A DNA stretch of 64,000 nt from Anolis sagrei (lineage: Eukaryota > Chordata > Lepidosauria > Squamata > Anolidae): assembly GCF_037176765.1 (NCBI RefSeq), contig NC_090021.1, positions 54,958,953-55,022,952 of the forward strand, given 5' to 3'. Numbering within the stretch: position 1 is the first letter of the stretch; every line of letters starts with the position of its first letter. The position numbers and the translations under genes are program-made. Shown here one piece after another: positions 60,004 through 64,000 of this stretch. Under the pieces are notes generated by a model. The model did no database searches and had not been told where the DNA came from. It saw only the letters and a program-made list of their open reading frames with translations.

Positions 60004-60313
60004 TAACAGAAAGAGGAGAAGAAGCTGAAATTAGTATAAGAAGGAATTGAACAGGAAAGCTGCAAAGACAGGAAAGAAAAAAGAATCAGAGGAAAATATA
60101 AATCAATTAATATTAATATAACTAAATTGGATTTAATGAATTTTTAAGGAATTGATCTACTCTATAATAAATTAGTTAGAAAATATTTGATGAATGAATT
60201 GATATAAGAAATTATTTGAAGAGAATAAATTAAAATTAAAATTAAAGTGATTGAGGAGGAATAAAACCAAATATTTGGACTAAAGGGATTAAAAGGTTAT
60301 CCAGTTTAAAGAT

Positions 60314-61492
60314 TTGGTTGGGAAGTTGATGTCAATGAAAGGAAAATCAGATAAAGAAAAACTTCAAGTAAGGAGAGCTTCACTAGATACCAGCTTAAGC
60401 ATGGAGAATATACTTAAGGAAATTAAAAAACTATCGGAAAAACAAGATGCAACAAAGAAGGAGATGGTTGAAAAACAAGAGGAAATAAAGAAAGAGATGG
60501 TGGAGAAGCAAGAAGCACACTTCAATAAACAAGAAAAGAACTACAAAAAGCTGTCGGAAGAGTTTAAAGATATGAAAAAAGAGATGCAAGAAGAATTTGG
60601 CCAAATTAAAAAAGATATAACCCAGTTACACGGAGAAGTGAAAGAACTAAAAATTAGTAAAGAAAAAATAGAGGAAACACAATCCCAGATCTTGAGGAAG
60701 ATTAAAGCGAGTGATAAACAAAAGGAAAAATTGGAAATATAACAAGAAAAATTATTACAGAGACAAATGGATTACCACCTATGGTTTAGAAATATTCAAG
60801 AAGAAAAACAGGAGGATATTGCCCAGATTATGCAAATTTTAATTGCGAAATGCCTAGAATGTGAAGATGAAGATGAATTGGAGCAGGAATTGGACCAAAT
60901 TTATAGAATATCTTCATTCTACTCAAGGAAAAATAAGACAGCGAGAGACGTGATAGTCCAGTTTACGAGAAAAAAGACTAGGGATGAAGTTTTGTTCAGA
61001 AGTAATAAAAATCCAATATATTATAAAGAAACTAAGATTGCGGTTCTGAAGGAATTTCCCCAAGCAACTTTAAATAGAAGAAGAAAATACTACTTCCTTA
61101 CGGACGAATTAAAAAAGAGGTCAATCAGATTTAGATGGGAAAGGATTGAAGGGATTATGGTAACATATAAAGAAGAGAGATACTGGTTGACAACAGAACA
61201 AAAGGCTAAAGTTTTCTATGATAATCTAATGAAAGAATCGGAAGGAGAGAAACAAGAAGGGAGAAAAGTAGACAAGAAAACTCTGACCCCTGGAAATGGA
61301 AATGGAAAAGAAAAAAAGAAAGCAAGGTTTGATTCTCCGGAAGATTATGGACTTACGAGTAGTGGACAAGGAAGTACAACAACAACATTTCACGATCTTG
61401 GAGAAGGTGCATATGGCCCAGAAGTAGCAGCGCAGAGGTTATCGGTTATGGATTTAGGCGACATTGGATTGGATACAGACACAGTTGAATAA
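60314..61492 (+). pseudogene. L1-C ORF1, one stop
   Basis: Coiled-coil part (ENILKEIKKLSEKQDATKKE, EEFGQIKKDITQLHGEVKEL), a single TAA at 60740-60742, then in the same frame the RRM and C-terminal domain (DYHLWFRNIQEEK, KTARDVIVQFTRKKTRDEVL, IAVLKEFPQATLNRRRKYYF). The stop at 61490-61492 is one base before ATG of ORF2. Confidence 0.88.
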
Positions 61493-61493
61493 A

Positions 61494-64000
61494 ATGGCGG
61501 ATCGACAAATTAAGTGTTTATCAAATAATATCAACGGTCTGAACTCACCCCAGAAACGCAAAAAAGTGTGGAATAAATTACAGAAAGCAAATTGGGATAT
61601 CATCCTGCTACAAGAAACGCATATTTGCCACAAACATGTGGCTCATTTAGAAAATAAAAAATTGGGAAAGACATTTTATTCATCGGATGAAAAAAAGAAG
61701 AAGGGTGTGGTAACATATATAAAGGAAAATTTAACACCAGAATTGGCATTCAAGGATTTGGAAGGAAGATGTGTGGCAGTAAAAATTCAACTGGGAAATT
61801 TAAAAATACTAGTATGTAATATATATGCGCCAAATGGCCCAAAGACTAAATTTATTCAATTTTTACAATCAAAATTGAGAGAAACGGAATTCGATGAACT
61901 CTTACTGATAGGAGACTTCAATGGTGTGATGGACAAACAAAAAGACAAGAATAAACTGCAAAAAAGGGGAAGAAACAGTGTTTTACCCCAAAAGTTTTTT
62001 GATTTACAAAAAGAATTTGAGCTGGAGGATACGTGGAGAAGAAAGAATGAGAAAAAAAAGGATTATACTTTTTATTCACATAGACATCAAACATGGTCAA
62101 GGATTCATATGGCATGGATAACAAAAAAATTAGCTACTAAAATTGTGGAGATGGAAATATTGCCTAGAGACGTTTCAGATCACTGTCCATTAGAAATACT
62201 AATTAATCATAAAGGTTTTCAAAGGAAATGGAGATTAAATGAAAATTTGATTAAAACGGAAGAAGACAAATTACATTATAATAAAATCGTTCAAGAGTAT
62301 CTAGAAATTAATGACATTGAGGAGACAAAAATACAAGTGACTTGGGACGCCCTCAAAGCGGTTTTGAGAGGATGCTTTATTCAACATGGGTCCAGGAAGA
62401 ATAAAGACAGAAATAAAAAAATGAAAGAATTGATGAATAAGATTGCTAATAAAGAAACAGAGTTAAAAAAGAATCCAAAGTGTAAAAAATTGAATAAAGA
62501 ATTAGTGAGCCTTAATCAAGAGAAGTCTCGCTTGGAAACGGAAAGACAAGCAAGAGAGCTGAAGTTTTTAAAACAACAATCTTTTGAAAATGCGAATAGA
62601 TCAGGGAAATGGTTAGCAAGACAAGTAAGAAAGAAGAAACAAACTACACAAATTACAAAAATAATATCGGGAGATAAAACTGTTACAACTGATAAGGAGA
62701 TTATGGGAGAATTCATGAAATTCTACAGTAAATTATATACGAAAGATGGAATAAAGAAGGATGATATTACAGCATATATAGGCCAATTGAAATTGCAGAA
62801 AATTACAGAGGAAATAAGAGAAAAATTGAATAAAGAAATTATGGAAGAAGAGATTGAAAGAGCAATTAATAAAATGGATGCAGATAAAGCTCCGGGACCA
62901 GATGGATTTACAGCAGGATTTTACAAGTCAATGAAAAAAACTGTGGTACCAACGTTAAAGAAAGTCTTAAACGAAGCATTAAACCACCAAAGAATCCCAG
63001 AAACCTGGAATCAAGCTGAGATAGTAATGATACACAAAGAAGGTTCAGCTCCGGAAGATATCAAGAATTATAGACCGATTTCCCTATTAAATGTGGACTA
63101 TAAAATATTTACGAATATATTGGCGGCGAGACTAAAGGAATTTTTGAAAGATTGGATAGGGGAGGACCAAACAGGGTTCCTTCCCGGAAGATATATGAAA
63201 GACAATATCCGCACAGTATTGGATTTGATTGAATATTTTGAGGCGAACCACCAGAAAGAAATTGCTATTTTATCAATTGATGCCGAGAAGGCGTTTGATA
63301 ATTTGAATTGGTTCAAGAATTGGATATGGGAGCTAAATTTATAAATGCAATTGATGCGATTTATGATCTACAAAAGGCAAAAATTCGGATAAACGGCCAA
63401 TTATCAGAGGAATTTGAGATTACAAAAGGAACGAGACAAGGATGTCCGTTATCCCCGTTAATTTTTATAATGGCGTTGGAACCATTAATGATGAAAATAA
63501 GAGAAGATACAAATGTTAAAGGAGTAAAAATCGGGAAATATGAATACAAAATAAGAGCCTTTGCGGACGATTTACTGGGAATAGTGGAAGACCCAATTAA
63601 TAATTTACAAAACTGGATTGAAAAAATACAAGAATTTGGGAAAGTGGCAGGCCTCAAAATAAATAAAGGGAAAACTAAAATACTAACTAAAAATATAGGG
63701 AAAGAAGACCAAGAAGAAATTACAAGGATTACAGGAATGGAAATAGTGAAAAAATTAAGGTACCTGGGGATTTGGTTGACAGCAAAGAATGGCCAACTAT
63801 TGAAGAATAATTATGACTTGACTTGGAGCAAGATACAGAAAGATTTAAAGAAATGGAGCTTATTGAAACTAACTCTACTAGGAAGAATTGCGCTCATAAA
63901 AATGAATGTTTTACCTAAACTATTGTTTTTATTTCAAAATATACCCATAATCAAAAATCAAACAGAATTTATAAAATGGAAGAAAGAACTATTGAAATTT
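61494..64000 (+). pseudogene. L1-C ORF2, partial, one frameshift
   Basis: Starts MADRQIKCLSNNINGLNSPQ. The endonuclease has QETH, IYAPNGPKTKF, GDFNGVM and SDHCPLE, but the conserved SRID box reads SRIH (about 62100). RT motifs: NYRPISLLNVDYKIF, GFLPGRY, SIDAEKAFDN. The frame slips near 63310 and continues to the window end with KGTRQGCPLSPLIF and FADD. Confidence 0.92.

Larger units (their letters stand above)
58842..64000 (+). mobile_element. L1-C, near full-length L1, runs off the window
   Basis: Starts about cgacttccggtgggtgatgg inside an RTE-like LINE copy. 1.5 kb 5' UTR, ORF1, then ORF2 up to the window end. A few inactivating changes; younger than L1-A and older than L1-B by eye. It lies antisense to CATSPERE. 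Its 3' end and the second target duplication are outside. Confidence 0.9.

Overview
The window is nuclear DNA of a squamate reptile, most likely a lizard. Host exons are few and separated by long introns. The repeats are typical of lizards: L1, L2, CR1, an RTE-like LINE, Penelope-like elements, hAT, mariner and Helitron elements, and tRNA-derived SINEs with Bov-B-type tails. I had no database, so family names rest on motifs and on sequences I remember.

Two host genes can be read, both on the minus strand. DESI2 (PPPDE peptidase) is complete: exon 1 lies at 24229-24267, four more exons end at a stop at 6484, the joined protein is 193 residues, and a probable 3' UTR runs to about 3225. Upstream of it on the same strand are the last four exons of a CatSper auxiliary subunit (57872-57976, 53888-54045, 52306-52359, 49410-49575). 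I call it CATSPERE because CATSPERE lies next to DESI2 in the same order and orientation in human. Exon phases and splice sites fit across all joins given.

Layout: 1-3224 holds a SINE, a CR1 end and a broken mariner carrying an L2 tail. 3225-24267 is DESI2; its 13 kb first intron is full of MITEs, L2 ends and a hAT-type element containing a tandem array. 24268-24540 is the GC-rich DESI2 promoter, directly followed by a Penelope-like tandem array to 25440. 25.4-34.6 kb is intergenic repeat, with several Penelope-like insertions that have clean target duplications, a perfect palindromic MITE inside a LINE, and a solo LTR inside a MITE. 34.6-48.6 kb is a three-level nest: an L2 holds a 6.3 kb L1 (L1-A), which holds a full-length 6.9 kb L1 (L1-B). 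48.6-58.8 kb is the CATSPERE 3' end and introns, with a Helitron, a head-to-head Penelope-like element, an RTE-like LINE, L2 and CR1. 58.84-64.0 kb is a third L1 (L1-C), cut by the window end.

The most notable element is L1-B. It has both reading frames open, a 14-bp target duplication and a poly(A) tail, and its 5' UTR carries ETS-, YY1-, BANP- and ETS/CRE-like motifs. Also notable are a Penelope-like copy with a hammerhead-ribozyme core 20 nt from a CATSPERE splice donor, and a perfect 54-bp inverted repeat at the start of DESI2 intron 1.
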